Assembly: GCA_019244185.1 (NCBI GenBank)
Contig: JAFATB010000006.1
Span: 124,001 to 188,000, forward strand
Source: Acidobacteriota bacterium
Lineage (GTDB): Bacteria; Acidobacteriota; Thermoanaerobaculia; Gp7-AA8
Direction of reading: 5' to 3'
DNA length: 64,000 nt
Positions 20,123-29,324 of the stretch are shown here, one piece after another. The notes beneath the pieces are model-generated. The model did no database searches. It was not told the DNA's origin and saw nothing but the letters and a program-made list of their open reading frames with translations. Numbering within the stretch: the first letter of the stretch is position 1; each line of letters opens with the position of its first letter. Both the position numbers and the translations under genes were made by a program.

Positions 20123-21715
20123 ATGACACGGTTCCGCTTCGCGCTCTTTCTCGCGCTCGGGTTGTTTCTCGCCGCCTGCAACAAGGACGGCAATCCCGTC
20201 GCGCTGCCGACCGATCCCGGCGGCAACGCGCAACAGGTCACGCTCACACTGACGACGAACGTCTCGCAGGTCGAGACCGGCGCGACGTCCGCGACGATGC
20301 TGCGCGTCAGCGCCGTGAAAGGCGACGGCACCGCACCCGCCGACGGCACCGAAGCAAAGCTCAACACCTCCCTCGGCAACTTCGGCGTCGACAGCGGCGG
20401 CAAGCCGATCCAGCTCACGACCGTCACGCTCACCGGCGGCACCGCGCAGGTCGCGTTCTTCCCCGGCGCGACCGCGGGCGTCGCGAACATCCTCGCCTCA
20501 ATCGGCACGAACGTGGCCACGCTGAATCTGCCGATCGTCACGCCGCCGCCCGTGCCGGTCGCCGACTTCACGTTCGCGCAGACCGGACTCTCCGTCCTCT
20601 TCGCCGATGCGTCGACCGGCAATCCGACGCACTATCGCTGGCAGTTCGGCGACGGCACCGAAAGCACCGAGCGCAATCCGCAGCACGTCTACGCGACGGC
20701 GGGCACGTACATCGTCACGCTCACCGCGGGCAACTCGGCGGGCGACTCGAACAAGAGCCAGTTCGTCCCCGTCTCCCTCGGCACTCCCCCGAAAGCCGCG
20801 TTCACGTTCGAGGTGCAAGGTTCCGAGGTGCACTTCGTCAACCGGTCGACGGGAGGCGCGACGTCGTGGACGTGGAACTTCGGCGACGGCGTGCAGTCGG
20901 GCGATCGCGATCCGGTGCACACGTACGCGCACAGCGGCGCGTACACGGTCGTGCTCACCGCGACGAACGACGCGGGCTCCGATCACGCCAGCGACGTCGT
21001 CACGGTCGCCGGCGGCACGCCGCCCGTCGCGAAGTTCAACTCGCAGGTCTCGGGCAAGCAGGTCAACTTCATCGATCAGTCGACCGGCACGCCGACCGCG
21101 TGGCACTGGGACTTCGGCGACAACACGACGAGCACGGAAGAGAACCCGGTGCACACCTACGCGAGCGCCGGCAACTACACGGTCGTGCTGACGGTGTCGA
21201 ACGATGCGGGCTCCGACCACGCGAACGGCGTCGTCGCCATCGCCGCCGATCAGCCGCCGGTCGCTGCGTTCACGGCCACGCCGAACGGGCATCAGGTCAA
21301 CTTCGTCGATCAGTCGACCGGCAATCCGACGTCGTGGTCGTGGAGCTTCGGTGACGGCGGCGCGAGCACGCAGCGGAATCCGATCCACACGTACGCCGCG
21401 GCGGGCAACTACACCGTCACGCTGACGGTGGCGAACGACGGCGGCTCGGCGCAGGCGTCGAAGGTCGTGACGATCGCCGCGGGCGATCCGCCGAAAGCGG
21501 CGTTCGAGTTCGTCGTCAACAATAAGCAGGTGAACTTCGTCGACCGCTCGACGAATCATCCGACCTCGTATCTCTGGACGTTCGGCGACCACACGTCGAG
21601 CAGCGCGCAGAGCCCCATTCACACGTACGCGGCGAGCGGCACGTACACGGTGACGCTGGACGTCTCGAACGACGCAGGATCGGACTCGATCTCGCAGGCC
21701 GTGACGATTCCCTGA
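20123..21715 (+). CDS. Lipoprotein with five PKD domains
   Basis: The 530-residue product has a lipoprotein signal peptide ending in the lipobox LAAC (Cys19). An Ig-like beta domain (about 30-145) precedes five tandem PKD domains of about 75-90 residues. Each PKD has a DFTF/AAF opening strand, the W-x-F-G-D core (for example WQFGDGTEST) and an HTYA-x-x-G-x-Y-x-V-x-LT end. PKD domains serve adhesion or spacing on the cell surface. Ribose-side substrates or partners cannot be inferred. It is convergent with the FadL-type gene. Confidence 0.9.
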   Translation: MTRFRFALFLALGLFLAACNKDGNPVALPTDPGGNAQQVTLTLTTNVSQVETGATSATMLRVSAVKGDGTAPADGTEAKLNTSLGNFGVDSGGKPIQLTTVTLTGGTAQVAFFPGATAGVANILASIGTNVATLNLPIVTPPPVPVADFTFAQTGLSVLFADASTGNPTHYRWQFGDGTESTERNPQHVYATAGTYIVTLTAGNSAGDSNKSQFVPVSLGTPPKAAFTFEVQGSEVHFVNRSTGGATSWTWNFGDGVQSGDRDPVHTYAHSGAYTVVLTATNDAGSDHASDVVTVAGGTPPVAKFNSQVSGKQVNFIDQSTGTPTAWHWDFGDNTTSTEENPVHTYASAGNYTVVLTVSNDAGSDHANGVVAIAADQPPVAAFTATPNGHQVNFVDQSTGNPTSWSWSFGDGGASTQRNPIHTYAAAGNYTVTLTVANDGGSAQASKVVTIAAGDPPKAAFEFVVNNKQVNFVDRSTNHPTSYLWTFGDHTSSSAQSPIHTYAASGTYTVTLDVSNDAGSDSISQAVTIP

Positions 21716-21726
21716 GTGCTCGCGCG

Positions 21727-23004
21727 CTACTTCGTGATCGTCAGCATCGCCGTCCACGCGTTCGCGCGCCAGTTGCCGTTGAACTGCTGCGCGCTGGTCG
21801 TGATGATGCGCTGCTTGTACGTCGACCAGCCGACGGCGAGATCGAGCCAGTCGAGACCGAAGCCGGCGGTGACGGTGGTGCGGTCGGCGTCGGGATAGAA
21901 CGGTCCGACGTTCGCGTCCTTCTGCGGCGACTTCTCGAGGGCGTAGCCGAGGCGCAGTTGCGGACCAGTGGGAAAACGGAAGCGCGCGCCGGTGCGATAC
22001 GTCCACGCATCGCGGAAGCCGAGGTCGTAAGTCGTGTCGAGGACGTGCGCGTTGGGAACCGTGTACGTGACGGGGTTCGTGCCGCTCCACGCGGTGCGGC
22101 TGGTCTCGAGGACGAACATCCACGGCTTCGACGGCGCCCAGGTGATGCCGCCGCTGCTCTGCGAGGGGAAGCGGAACTTCGTGGCGATCGGCAGCGCCTG
22201 GCCGAACGGGAACGACGCGGCGATGAGCGTGTCGAGCTGCGCGTCGCCGGTGGAAACCTGCGTCATCTTCGCGACGCCCTGATAGGACGTGCTGATCGCG
22301 CTGTGATGCGCGAGCCCGAACGAGAAGCGCGCGCTCGGGCGGAGAAAGAGTCCGAGCGTCCAGCCGAACGAGCGCACGGTGTCGGTGTCGAAGGAGACGT
22401 CGGCGATCTCGCGCTGCGTTCCGCTGAAGTCGGCCGCGAGACGGCGCGCGCTGGAGAGACTCGACGAGCGATACGTGAGACCGACGCCGAGCGACGCGCT
22501 CGTGCCGAGCGCTTTCGCGAACGCCTGCGTCAGATCGAGCGTGTCGACTTTCGACTTCGTGGCGAGAAAGCGCCCGGAGAACGCGTCGGGCTGCGACCAT
22601 TCCGTCTGCTCGCGGAACGGCGTGTAGATGCCGGTGCCGCTGACCATCGTCTTGAGAAACGGCAGCGTTGCGTAGACGTGCGGCACGAGGCTCATCGGCG
22701 TCTTCTGCTCAGCCGCGGTGCCGGTGCCGGCGCCCGGAGGCAGTCCCTGATAGAGCGACTGATTGAACGCGCCCGCCATCACGCCGACCGCGGCGTTTTT
22801 CTTTTTCGGCAGCAGCGCGATCGCCGCGGGATTGCACGCCAGCGACGAGGGATCGGCGACCGAGACGCAGGCGCCCCCCACGCCCATCGAGCGCGCGCTC
22901 GGCCATCCGACCTCGAACGCGCCGGCGTGCAGCAGCGTTGCGTGAGCGAGGAGAACCGCGCCCGAGAGCGCACGGACGAAGAGCGTACGGCCGGCGGAAA
23001 GCAT
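21727..23004 (-). CDS. OmpP1/FadL-family outer-membrane transporter
   Basis: This 425-residue protein has a signal peptide, then the FadL hallmark near the mature N-terminus (ARSMGVGGACVSVADPSSLACNPAAIALL). A long series of amphipathic strands ends in a beta-signal-like C-terminus. FadL proteins are 14-stranded barrels that pass hydrophobic compounds such as fatty acids or aromatics. The substrate is unknown. It is convergent with the PKD lipoprotein gene, with 11 bases between the stops. Confidence 0.85.
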   Translation of the reverse strand: MLSAGRTLFVRALSGAVLLAHATLLHAGAFEVGWPSARSMGVGGACVSVADPSSLACNPAAIALLPKKKNAAVGVMAGAFNQSLYQGLPPGAGTGTAAEQKTPMSLVPHVYATLPFLKTMVSGTGIYTPFREQTEWSQPDAFSGRFLATKSKVDTLDLTQAFAKALGTSASLGVGLTYRSSSLSSARRLAADFSGTQREIADVSFDTDTVRSFGWTLGLFLRPSARFSFGLAHHSAISTSYQGVAKMTQVSTGDAQLDTLIAASFPFGQALPIATKFRFPSQSSGGITWAPSKPWMFVLETSRTAWSGTNPVTYTVPNAHVLDTTYDLGFRDAWTYRTGARFRFPTGPQLRLGYALEKSPQKDANVGPFYPDADRTTVTAGFGLDWLDLAVGWSTYKQRIITTSAQQFNGNWRANAWTAMLTITK

Positions 23005-23045
23005 GCCCGGAACTTTAGAGAGGCTGCGCGCGAGGCGTCAAGCAA

Positions 23046-23279
23046 TCACGTTCCGAAGCGATACTGCAGCGCGCGGCGGATCTCGTCGAGCTCCTGCGAC
23101 TCGCCGGCGCCGAGAGGCTTCGGAATCTCGATCGGACGGACGTTCTCATCGGTGAACGAGATGACGCAGTAATCAGCCCCCGGCGGCTCGACGACGTCGG
23201 CGATCTCCACGCCGTCGCGTCCCAGCTCGACCATCGCCTCACGGGCCATGCGGCGAATGCGGTCCTCGAAGTCGGTCAT
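23046..23279 (-). CDS. Small conserved-looking hypothetical protein
   Basis: A 77-residue acidic protein. The start MTDFEDRIRRMAREAM forms a helix, followed by a short beta region (IADVVEPPGADYCVISF) and a helical end. No family was recognised. It lies just downstream of the bacilliredoxin terminator and upstream of the FadL-type gene on the same strand. Confidence 0.55.
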   Translation of the reverse strand: MTDFEDRIRRMAREAMVELGRDGVEIADVVEPPGADYCVISFTDENVRPIEIPKPLGAGESQELDEIRRALQYRFGT

Positions 23280-23295
23280 GCGCGACGACACAAAC

Positions 23296-23320
23296 AAAAA
23301 GCCCGCCACGTGGCGGGCTG
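23296..23320 (-). terminator. Rho-independent terminator of the bacilliredoxin gene
   Basis: A perfect palindrome (GCCCGCCACGTGGCGGGC, 23301-23318) is followed on the minus strand by a run of five T. It lies 30 bases after the stop of the bacilliredoxin gene. Confidence 0.8.
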
Positions 23321-23348
23321 GGGAAAAAGCGTGTGGCTTCGTTTGCGT

Positions 23349-23783
23349 CTACTGCACGCTGACCGGCGTCGCGCAGTGCTCGCGGAACGCCGCGGTGAGC
23401 TCGGCGGCGATGTCGTGCGCGTGGCGTCCTTCGATCTGCCAGCGCTCGAGCATCTTCACGACCTGGCCGTCCTTCATCAGCGCGATCGCGGGCGACGACG
23501 GGCGGAAGCCGGCGAAATACTCGCGCGCGCGCTGCGTCGCCTCGCGGTCGTTGCCGGCGAAGACAGTGATCATGCGGTCGGGTTTGACGTCGCCCTCGAG
23601 CGCCATCGCCACGGCCGGACGGGCCATGCCGGCCGCGCAGCCGCAGACGGAGTTGACGACGACGAGCACGGTGCCGTTCTTCTGCCCGAGCACCGCATCG
23701 ACCTCCGCCACCGTCCGAGTCTCTTCAATTCCGAGCCGCGTCAGCTCCCGCCGCATCGGCTCGACGATCATTTCATCGTACAT
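23349..23783 (-). CDS. Bacilliredoxin (BrxA/BrxB, YphP/YqiW family)
   Basis: The 144-residue protein matches the BrxA/BrxB family, thioredoxin-fold proteins with a CGC active site that remove bacillithiol from oxidised proteins. The VVVNSVCGCAAGMARPA segment puts the CGC at residues 47-49, and the MYDEMIVEPMRREL start is typical. Length is normal. It is a single-gene unit closed by a terminator. Confidence 0.92.
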   Translation of the reverse strand: MYDEMIVEPMRRELTRLGIEETRTVAEVDAVLGQKNGTVLVVVNSVCGCAAGMARPAVAMALEGDVKPDRMITVFAGNDREATQRAREYFAGFRPSSPAIALMKDGQVVKMLERWQIEGRHAHDIAAELTAAFREHCATPVSVQ

Positions 23784-23846
23784 CGTGGTAGTCCTCCAGT
23801 TGCTCGATGATAACGCAGCGCATTGCGCGGTGTTCCCGGCCGGCCC

Positions 23847-23900
23847 GGCCCGCCTATCCTGGACTCGCGCTGCAGCCGCACGTCCCGGATAGGCTGGGCC
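23847..23900. repeat. Long intergenic hairpin
   Basis: The two arms GGCCCGCCTATCCTGGAC (23847-23864) and GTCCCGGATAGGCTGGGCC (23882-23900) are almost fully complementary, with a 17-base GC-rich loop. It lies between the M48 protease stop and the bacilliredoxin promoter. A second small inverted repeat (AGCCGG / CCGGCT) follows at 23909-23926. It may be a T-poor terminator for the protease gene or a dispersed intergenic repeat. Confidence 0.6.
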
Positions 23901-23924
23901 TTAAGCGCAGCCGGCCGCGCCGGC

Positions 23925-25412
23925 TTAATGCCCGTGCGTATCGTCCACCTGCAGCGACGACAACATCTGATTGAGCACGCCGTTGTACGCGGACGCCTGC
24001 TGCTCCGGCGTCACGAACAGCATGTAGATCACGTGACCGTCGGGCAGTCCGCGCGTCACCACCGTCACGCGCTCGTCCACGCCGGTGTTCGGGTTGCGTC
24101 CGCCGAGCGCCACGGCCATGCCGGTGCGTCCGTCGATGTTCACGCGCTGGCCCTGGTTGCTCAGCAGCCGCAGGTGCGGGCTGTTGCTCTGGATCTGCTG
24201 GAGCAGGTCCTGCGTCGCTTCCTGCAACGTGATCTGTCCGCCCGTGCCGCCGCCGTTGTTGAGGTACGCGCGCGGGTTGTTGCCGAACGGATCGTAGTGA
24301 TTGATGACGAGGCCGTAGACGATCTCCGCGCGACCGTTCGCGTTGCCGACGCCGCCCTGCGGCGCGATCGTCACGCCGAAACCGTTCGACGGATAGACCT
24401 GCCAGTTCGACGGATACGCGACCTGATACGAGGCCGTCTTGTTCGTGTACGTGCGCCACTGGCGCGACGGCGCGGCGACGTTGCCGATCGCGGCGCCGGA
24501 ACTCGTTCCCGTGCTGCTGGTCATGGGCGGATTCGTGCGCGCCACGCCCTGCGCGATCTGCGCGGACGTTGGAGCGTTTCCGTAGCGGCGCAGCGAGGTC
24601 TTAATCGATGCGAGCTGCTGCGGGTTCGTCGTCGGCGCCGACGCGACGCGCAGCATCTGCGATTCCTTCTGAATGCGCGCGATGCGGTCCGGCGGTGCCG
24701 GGTGATCGGAGAGCCAGTTCGTCTTGTGCGACTGGTCGACCGATTCGAGCGTGTGGAAGAAGTTCACCATGTCGATGGGCGAGTAACCGCTCGCGGCGAG
24801 GATCTGCGCGCCGCGCACGTCAGCTTGCGACTCGAGGTCGCGGCTGAACTTGAGGAAGAGCGCGTTGAGGCCGAGGCCGCCGACGGCGTTGAGGATTTGC
24901 GCGGTGCCGCCGCCGACGCGGCCGCCGAGAATGCCGCCGAGGATCTGCAGACCCGCCTGCGCGGCATACGCTTTCGAGGCCTGGTGCGTGCCGTGACGCA
25001 GCGACACGTGCGCGATCTCGTGCGCGATGACGCCCGCGACTTCACCTTCATTCTTCGCGTTCTCGAGGATGCCGCGGTTCACGTAGACGTAGCCGCCGGG
25101 CAATGCGAACGCGTTGATGTCGGAGGCGTTCACGACGCGGAAGCGATACTGAAACTGCGGGCCGCCCGCGTTCGCCGCGAGCCGCTGGCCGATGCGGTTG
25201 ACGTAGTTGTCGACCGCCGAGTCGCGCAGGATCGGCAGCTGCTGTTCCGCCTGTGCGGCGCTCTGCGAGCCGATCTCGACGTCCTGCTGCGCGCTAAAGA
25301 GATTGAATCCGGGATTGACTTTCGTTTGCGCGTACGCCGCGTCCGTCGCGAGCGTCGCGACGAACATCAGGGCGAGGAGCGGACGCGCAAGTGCATGACC
25401 TGCTCGGTTCAT
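23925..25412 (-). CDS. Periplasmic M48 metalloprotease
   Basis: The 495-residue product has a signal peptide ending near AYAQ and an M48 peptidase domain with the zinc motif HEIAHVSLRHG (His131 and His135) and the downstream Glu helix with FSRDLESQADVRGAQILA. BepA/LoiP-like proteases of this type clean up misassembled outer-membrane proteins. The C-terminal 200 residues form a separate domain of unknown role after a SNPPMTSS-type linker. The ATG at 25412 lies 8 bases after GGAG and is preferred over the ATG at 25418, which is too close. Confidence 0.88.
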   Translation of the reverse strand: MNRAGHALARPLLALMFVATLATDAAYAQTKVNPGFNLFSAQQDVEIGSQSAAQAEQQLPILRDSAVDNYVNRIGQRLAANAGGPQFQYRFRVVNASDINAFALPGGYVYVNRGILENAKNEGEVAGVIAHEIAHVSLRHGTHQASKAYAAQAGLQILGGILGGRVGGGTAQILNAVGGLGLNALFLKFSRDLESQADVRGAQILAASGYSPIDMVNFFHTLESVDQSHKTNWLSDHPAPPDRIARIQKESQMLRVASAPTTNPQQLASIKTSLRRYGNAPTSAQIAQGVARTNPPMTSSTGTSSGAAIGNVAAPSRQWRTYTNKTASYQVAYPSNWQVYPSNGFGVTIAPQGGVGNANGRAEIVYGLVINHYDPFGNNPRAYLNNGGGTGGQITLQEATQDLLQQIQSNSPHLRLLSNQGQRVNIDGRTGMAVALGGRNPNTGVDERVTVVTRGLPDGHVIYMLFVTPEQQASAYNGVLNQMLSSLQVDDTHGH

Positions 25413-25516
25413 GTGCATGTCTCCTTCGCCGCTCTCCATTGCATCCGCAATGCCGTGATGGATGGGCGCAAATCACTGATTCTGCGCCAAGACTGGCCGG
25501 TTTTCGGGACGCAGTG

Positions 25517-26776
25517 TCAACGGGTACCGACGACGCGGCGACGGCTGGAGACGAGATGGCCGAGCACGTCGAGGTCCGCCGCCGTGATGAGCCCGTCTGC
25601 ATTCGCGTCGCAGCCCCACGAGCCGACGTACGCGCCGTCCTGAGCCGTGACCATCGGATGCGGGTCGCCGTCGGCGAGCTCGCGCATCAATGGATAGACG
25701 TCGCGAAAGTCGACGTGTCCGTCGCCGTCGCAGTCGCCGCGCTGCGGTACGACGAGATGGCGCACCGTGCTCGTTCCCGCAAAGCCGGATGTGACGAGAT
25801 AGAGCTCGCCTTGCGGCGCCTGCATCACGTCGATCACCGGCTCGTCGAGCTCGCTGACGACGGCGTGCGGCGCCGCCACCGGCGAGGCATCGAGATTCTG
25901 AAAGTAGTAGACCGCGCTCGTGACGAACGAGCCGACGAGATAGCCGCGAGGCAGCAGCGCGTTGGAGCCGTCGAGCCGCGCGACGCCGGTCGGCGCGACG
26001 GTGGTCGGGAAGACGTACACCGGCGCGATCGAGCCGCTCATCGGCGCCTCGTTGCCGAACGTGTTCGGCCAGCCGAGGTTCGAGCCGGCCGTCGCGAGGT
26101 TGATCTCGTCGCCGTTGTCGGGACCGTTGTCCGCGACGACAACATGTTGACCATCCGGCTCGACCGCGAGGTCGTAGGGATTGCGCAGGCCGCGCGCCCA
26201 CTCCGTGGCGGTGCCGTCGCGCTGCACGCGCCACACGCGGCCGCCGTTCCACCCGTCCGCCTGCGCCGCGACACGGCCGTTGTATTCGCCGATGCCGAGG
26301 AAGATCGAGCCGTCCGATGCGACCGTCGGATTGCCGCCGTGATGCTCGGCGGACGCGCCGCGCGACGGCACGTCCACGTCGCACACGAACGTGTGCAGTA
26401 CCTGCTCGGCGCCGGTCGCAAGGTCGACCGTCGACAGCACGTCCGCGATCACGGTCGCGCTGTCGTCCTTCTGCCCGTCCCACTTCGTGTAATGCACCGC
26501 GGCGGTGCTGTCGTCGAGCAGCGCCATGCCGAGAAGACCGCCGTTGCCGCCGTCGTGCGTCGGGAGCGACGCGATGGGCGTGGCCTGATCGCCGTCGATG
26601 CGATAGATCCACCCTTGCGTGGTCGTGCAATAGATCGTGCCGTGCGAGTCGATGGCGATCGAGCTCGCGAAGCCCGGCACCTGCGCGACCGGTTCGACGC
26701 GAAATCCGGGCAGCATGTCCGCGCGCAGAGCTGTCGTGAGAAGGAGAACGGCCACTGCCGGGCTGAGGAGCTTCAT
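25517..26776 (-). CDS. Secreted glucose/sorbosone-dehydrogenase-like beta-propeller with dockerin-like repeats
   Basis: The 419-residue product has a signal peptide, then a propeller of the soluble glucose/sorbosone dehydrogenase (PQQ-type) superfamily. Recognisable parts are HGGNPTVASDGSIFLGIGEYNG, WARGLRNPYDLAVEPDG, VADNGPDNGDEINLATAGSNLGWPN and a late PQGELYLVTS strand. The C-terminus carries two EF-hand/dockerin-like calcium loops (DCDGDGHVDFRDV and CDANADGLITAADL). PQQ dependence and substrate are not shown. The ATG at 26776 begins a clear signal peptide. Confidence 0.8.
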   Translation of the reverse strand: MKLLSPAVAVLLLTTALRADMLPGFRVEPVAQVPGFASSIAIDSHGTIYCTTTQGWIYRIDGDQATPIASLPTHDGGNGGLLGMALLDDSTAAVHYTKWDGQKDDSATVIADVLSTVDLATGAEQVLHTFVCDVDVPSRGASAEHHGGNPTVASDGSIFLGIGEYNGRVAAQADGWNGGRVWRVQRDGTATEWARGLRNPYDLAVEPDGQHVVVADNGPDNGDEINLATAGSNLGWPNTFGNEAPMSGSIAPVYVFPTTVAPTGVARLDGSNALLPRGYLVGSFVTSAVYYFQNLDASPVAAPHAVVSELDEPVIDVMQAPQGELYLVTSGFAGTSTVRHLVVPQRGDCDGDGHVDFRDVYPLMRELADGDPHPMVTAQDGAYVGSWGCDANADGLITAADLDVLGHLVSSRRRVVGTR

Positions 26777-26821
26777 CCGCTGCGCACGCAAGAAAAGATC
26801 GCGCCAGCTTAGTATCACAAC

Positions 26822-27439
26822 ATGAAAACGTTGTTGATCACCGGCGGCACCGGCGGCCTCGGCACGCACGTCGTCGATCGCCTGCGTCGCGACTATCGCT
26901 GCGTCGTGCTCGCCCGCGGCGCGGCGCCCGAAGGCGTCGAGTCCGTGCACGGCGATCTCGCCGACGACGCGAGCATCGCAGCAGCGTTCGCGCAGGTGGC
27001 GCCGTTCTACGGACTCGTGCATCTCGCCGGCGGCTTCGCGATGGGCTCTGTCGCCGAGACGTCGAACGAGACGTGGTCGCAGATGCTCGCGCTGAATCTA
27101 ACGGGCGCCTTCAACGCCGCGCGCGCCGCGCTGCCGCACCTCTCGCGTCCTGGCCGGATCGTGATGGTGAGCTCCGAAGCGACCCTCGCGCCGTCCGCCG
27201 GCATCGCCGCGTATCTCGTGTCGAAGTCGGCGCTCAATACACTCGTCGACGTGCTCGCCGTCGAGAACCGCGATCTCACCGTGAACGCCGTGCTGCCCGC
27301 GTCGATGGCGACGCCGGCGATGCGCGCGTCGGGGATGACCGGACTCGTGCCGCTCGAGCGCGTGTCCGAAACGATCGCGTTCCTGCTGTCCGACGCGGCC
27401 GCGGGCATCAGCGGCGCACGGATTCCGATTCGCGCATAA
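26822..27439 (+). CDS. Short-chain dehydrogenase/reductase (SDR)
   Basis: This 205-residue SDR has the NAD(P)-binding motif GGTGGLG near the N-terminus, and the catalytic Y-x3-K as YLVSK (Tyr131, Lys135) preceded by the active-site Ser in MVSSEA. It is a little shorter than most classical SDRs (about 250). The substrate is unknown. It lies 15 bases upstream of the ECF sigma gene, and the two may be co-transcribed. Confidence 0.88.
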   Translation: MKTLLITGGTGGLGTHVVDRLRRDYRCVVLARGAAPEGVESVHGDLADDASIAAAFAQVAPFYGLVHLAGGFAMGSVAETSNETWSQMLALNLTGAFNAARAALPHLSRPGRIVMVSSEATLAPSAGIAAYLVSKSALNTLVDVLAVENRDLTVNAVLPASMATPAMRASGMTGLVPLERVSETIAFLLSDAAAGISGARIPIRA

Positions 27440-27454
27440 TGGTCGCGAATCCAC

Positions 27455-28057
27455 GTGTTATCGACCGACCACACGCGCAGTGAAGCCGCGCTCGTCGCCG
27501 CGTTGCAGGCCGGCGATGGCAACGCGTTCGAGACGCTCCTCCGCGTCTACGGTCCCCGGCTCCTCCGCCTCGCCCGTCGCATCCTCGGCAATGAAGACGA
27601 TGCGCGCGACGTGCTGCAGGACGCGATGGTCGCCGTCTATCGCTCCATCGGCACGTTCGAGTCGACGGCCATGCTCTCGACGTGGCTGCACCGCATCGTC
27701 GTCAACGCGTGCCTCATGCGCCTGCGCGCGCAACGCAGGCGTCCCGAGGAGCTCGATGTTGACGAATACCTCCCGCGGTTTCAGGAGGACGGACACCAGG
27801 TCGAGCCGAGCGTCGCGTGGAGCGAGAACGCGCAGAGCGTGCTCGAACGCGAAGAGCTCCGCGACCTCGTGCGCGCCAACATCGCGCGGCTGCCGGACGC
27901 CTACCGTATCGTTTTGCATCTCCGCGACATCGAAGAGATGTCGACCGAGGAGACTGCCGCGATTTTGGGCATCACGAAGAACGCTGTGAAGATCCGCCTG
28001 CACCGCGCGCGACAGGCACTGCGCACGCTGCTCGACGCGCACATGAGACCGCGATGA
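27455..28057 (+). CDS. ECF-type RNA polymerase sigma factor
   Basis: The 200-residue product has sigma region 2 (FETLLRVYGPRLLRLARRIL then DARDVLQDAMVAVYRSI) and region 4 with an HTH (MSTEETAAILGITKNAVKIRLHRARQALR). It starts with GTG. It overlaps the anti-sigma gene in an ATGA junction, the usual arrangement for an ECF sigma factor held by its own anti-sigma factor. The inducing signal is unknown. Confidence 0.93.
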   Translation: MLSTDHTRSEAALVAALQAGDGNAFETLLRVYGPRLLRLARRILGNEDDARDVLQDAMVAVYRSIGTFESTAMLSTWLHRIVVNACLMRLRAQRRRPEELDVDEYLPRFQEDGHQVEPSVAWSENAQSVLEREELRDLVRANIARLPDAYRIVLHLRDIEEMSTEETAAILGITKNAVKIRLHRARQALRTLLDAHMRPR

Positions 28058-28311
28058 ACGCACCGACCAAATTTCCGACCTGCCACGACGTCCTCACGTT
28101 CCTCGACGACTACGTCGCCGGCGAGCTCGCCCCCGACACCCGCGCCACGTTCGACCGCCACCTCAGCGTCTGCCCCTCGTGCGTCGCGTACCTGGCGAGC
28201 TACCGCGAGACCATCGCCATGGCCCGCGCCGCCCACCGCCCCCCCACCCTCCCGACCGTGCCCCCCGAGCTCCTCGCCGCCATCCGCACGAGCATCGCCC
28301 CCGGGAAATAA
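28054..28311 (+). CDS. Zinc-finger (zf-HC2) anti-sigma factor
   Basis: The 85-residue product carries the zf-HC2 motif: an N-terminal Cys-His (CHDVLTFLDDYVAGEL), then H-x3-C-x2-C as HLSVCPSC. It has no membrane segment, so it is a soluble anti-sigma factor that may respond to redox or metal state. It is translationally coupled to the sigma gene. Confidence 0.88.
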   Translation: MNAPTKFPTCHDVLTFLDDYVAGELAPDTRATFDRHLSVCPSCVAYLASYRETIAMARAAHRPPTLPTVPPELLAAIRTSIAPGK

Positions 28312-28397
28312 CCCCCACCCCCACCCCGTTGACGTGGACCTTGACGCAAGGAGCCGCCGCCCCCATAATCGCGCCCTCTTTGCGACCCACCAAGTGA

Positions 28398-28474
<77 letters not shown>

Positions 28475-28488
28475 ATCGAACATGATCT

Positions 28489-28518
28489 AAGCCGCTGGAA
28501 ACAGCGGCTTTAGTGTTT
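28489..28518 (+). terminator. Terminator after tRNA-fMet
   Basis: A 9-bp stem (AAGCCGCTG / CAGCGGCTT) with a GAAA tetraloop is followed by a T-rich stretch. It lies 15 bases after the tRNA. Confidence 0.8.
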
Positions 28519-28586
28519 CTGGACTATTCAGATTTACTTCCACAGATTCGCTAACTGTCCGAGAACCGTCCGACTTCTCGGAAAAG

Positions 28587-29294
28587 TCATGCGGCGAGGG
28601 GTGCAACTGCGAGCGTAGTGAGGATGTTCGCCAGGAGTTTTGGTTCGTCGATCATCATGTCGTGCATGCTCGGCGTTTCGAGCACTTGCCACCCGGTCGT
28701 TCTCGCGTCGTCGCGACACTGATTGAAACGATTACTCACGTACTTCGTCGTGCGGATGTAGAGCTTCTTCTTGATCGCCTCGCGACAGCCGGTGAGTCGG
28801 ATCGGTTGCAGCGCGACGCCGACGGGTTGTTTGGTCAAGAGGTCGTTAACCCACGCGCTGTTCTCCGCGCTCACGAACTCCGAGGCGTGAGGATGGTCAG
28901 TTCCTGGTTGTCCAAGTGCGAGCGCTTCGTCGATCTTCTCGGGATGGTTCGACGTGTCGTAGCCGCGTTGTCCGTCTTGCGGTAGATGGGCGTCGAGGAA
29001 CACGAGTGCTCTTACCCGTCGATGGATGTGTTCGAGCGCGCCGGACGTGGGCCATCCACCGTAGGAGTGCGCGCAGAGGACGACATCGTCGAGTCGTTCG
29101 GTGGTGAAGATATCGACGATGTCCGCGATGTGCGTCTCCAAGGTGATGTCGAAGCTCAGGAGGTGGGACCGCTCACCGAGTCCAGCGAGCGTCGGTGTGA
29201 AGACCTGGTGTCCCTCTGCTCGTAGCAGGTCAGCGACGGTTTGCCAGCACCAGGCACCATGCCACGCACCGTGGATGAGAACGAACACGCTCAT
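28587..29294 (-). CDS. Alpha/beta hydrolase
   Basis: This 235-residue alpha/beta hydrolase has the oxyanion HG motif (FVLIHGAWHGAWCW) and a nucleophile elbow AHSYGGW with Ser77. It closely resembles the esterase/salicylate-esterase-like group. The C-terminal third is unusual for the group: a basic IKKKLYIRTTKYV stretch is followed by a helix up to the end. It is the first gene inside the acquired region, between the tRNA and the integrase. The substrate is unknown. Confidence 0.85.
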   Translation of the reverse strand: MSVFVLIHGAWHGAWCWQTVADLLRAEGHQVFTPTLAGLGERSHLLSFDITLETHIADIVDIFTTERLDDVVLCAHSYGGWPTSGALEHIHRRVRALVFLDAHLPQDGQRGYDTSNHPEKIDEALALGQPGTDHPHASEFVSAENSAWVNDLLTKQPVGVALQPIRLTGCREAIKKKLYIRTTKYVSNRFNQCRDDARTTGWQVLETPSMHDMMIDEPKLLANILTTLAVAPLAA

Positions 29295-29324
29295 ATTGCT
29301 TGCTAGGTTGCAAGCGCGGTTCCT

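Noticed and set aside
20123..21715. Tandem DNA repeats as a mobile or CRISPR array
   Set aside because: The repeats are five diverged PKD protein domains of one lipoprotein gene. No CRISPR repeat-spacer array or cas gene was seen anywhere in the window.
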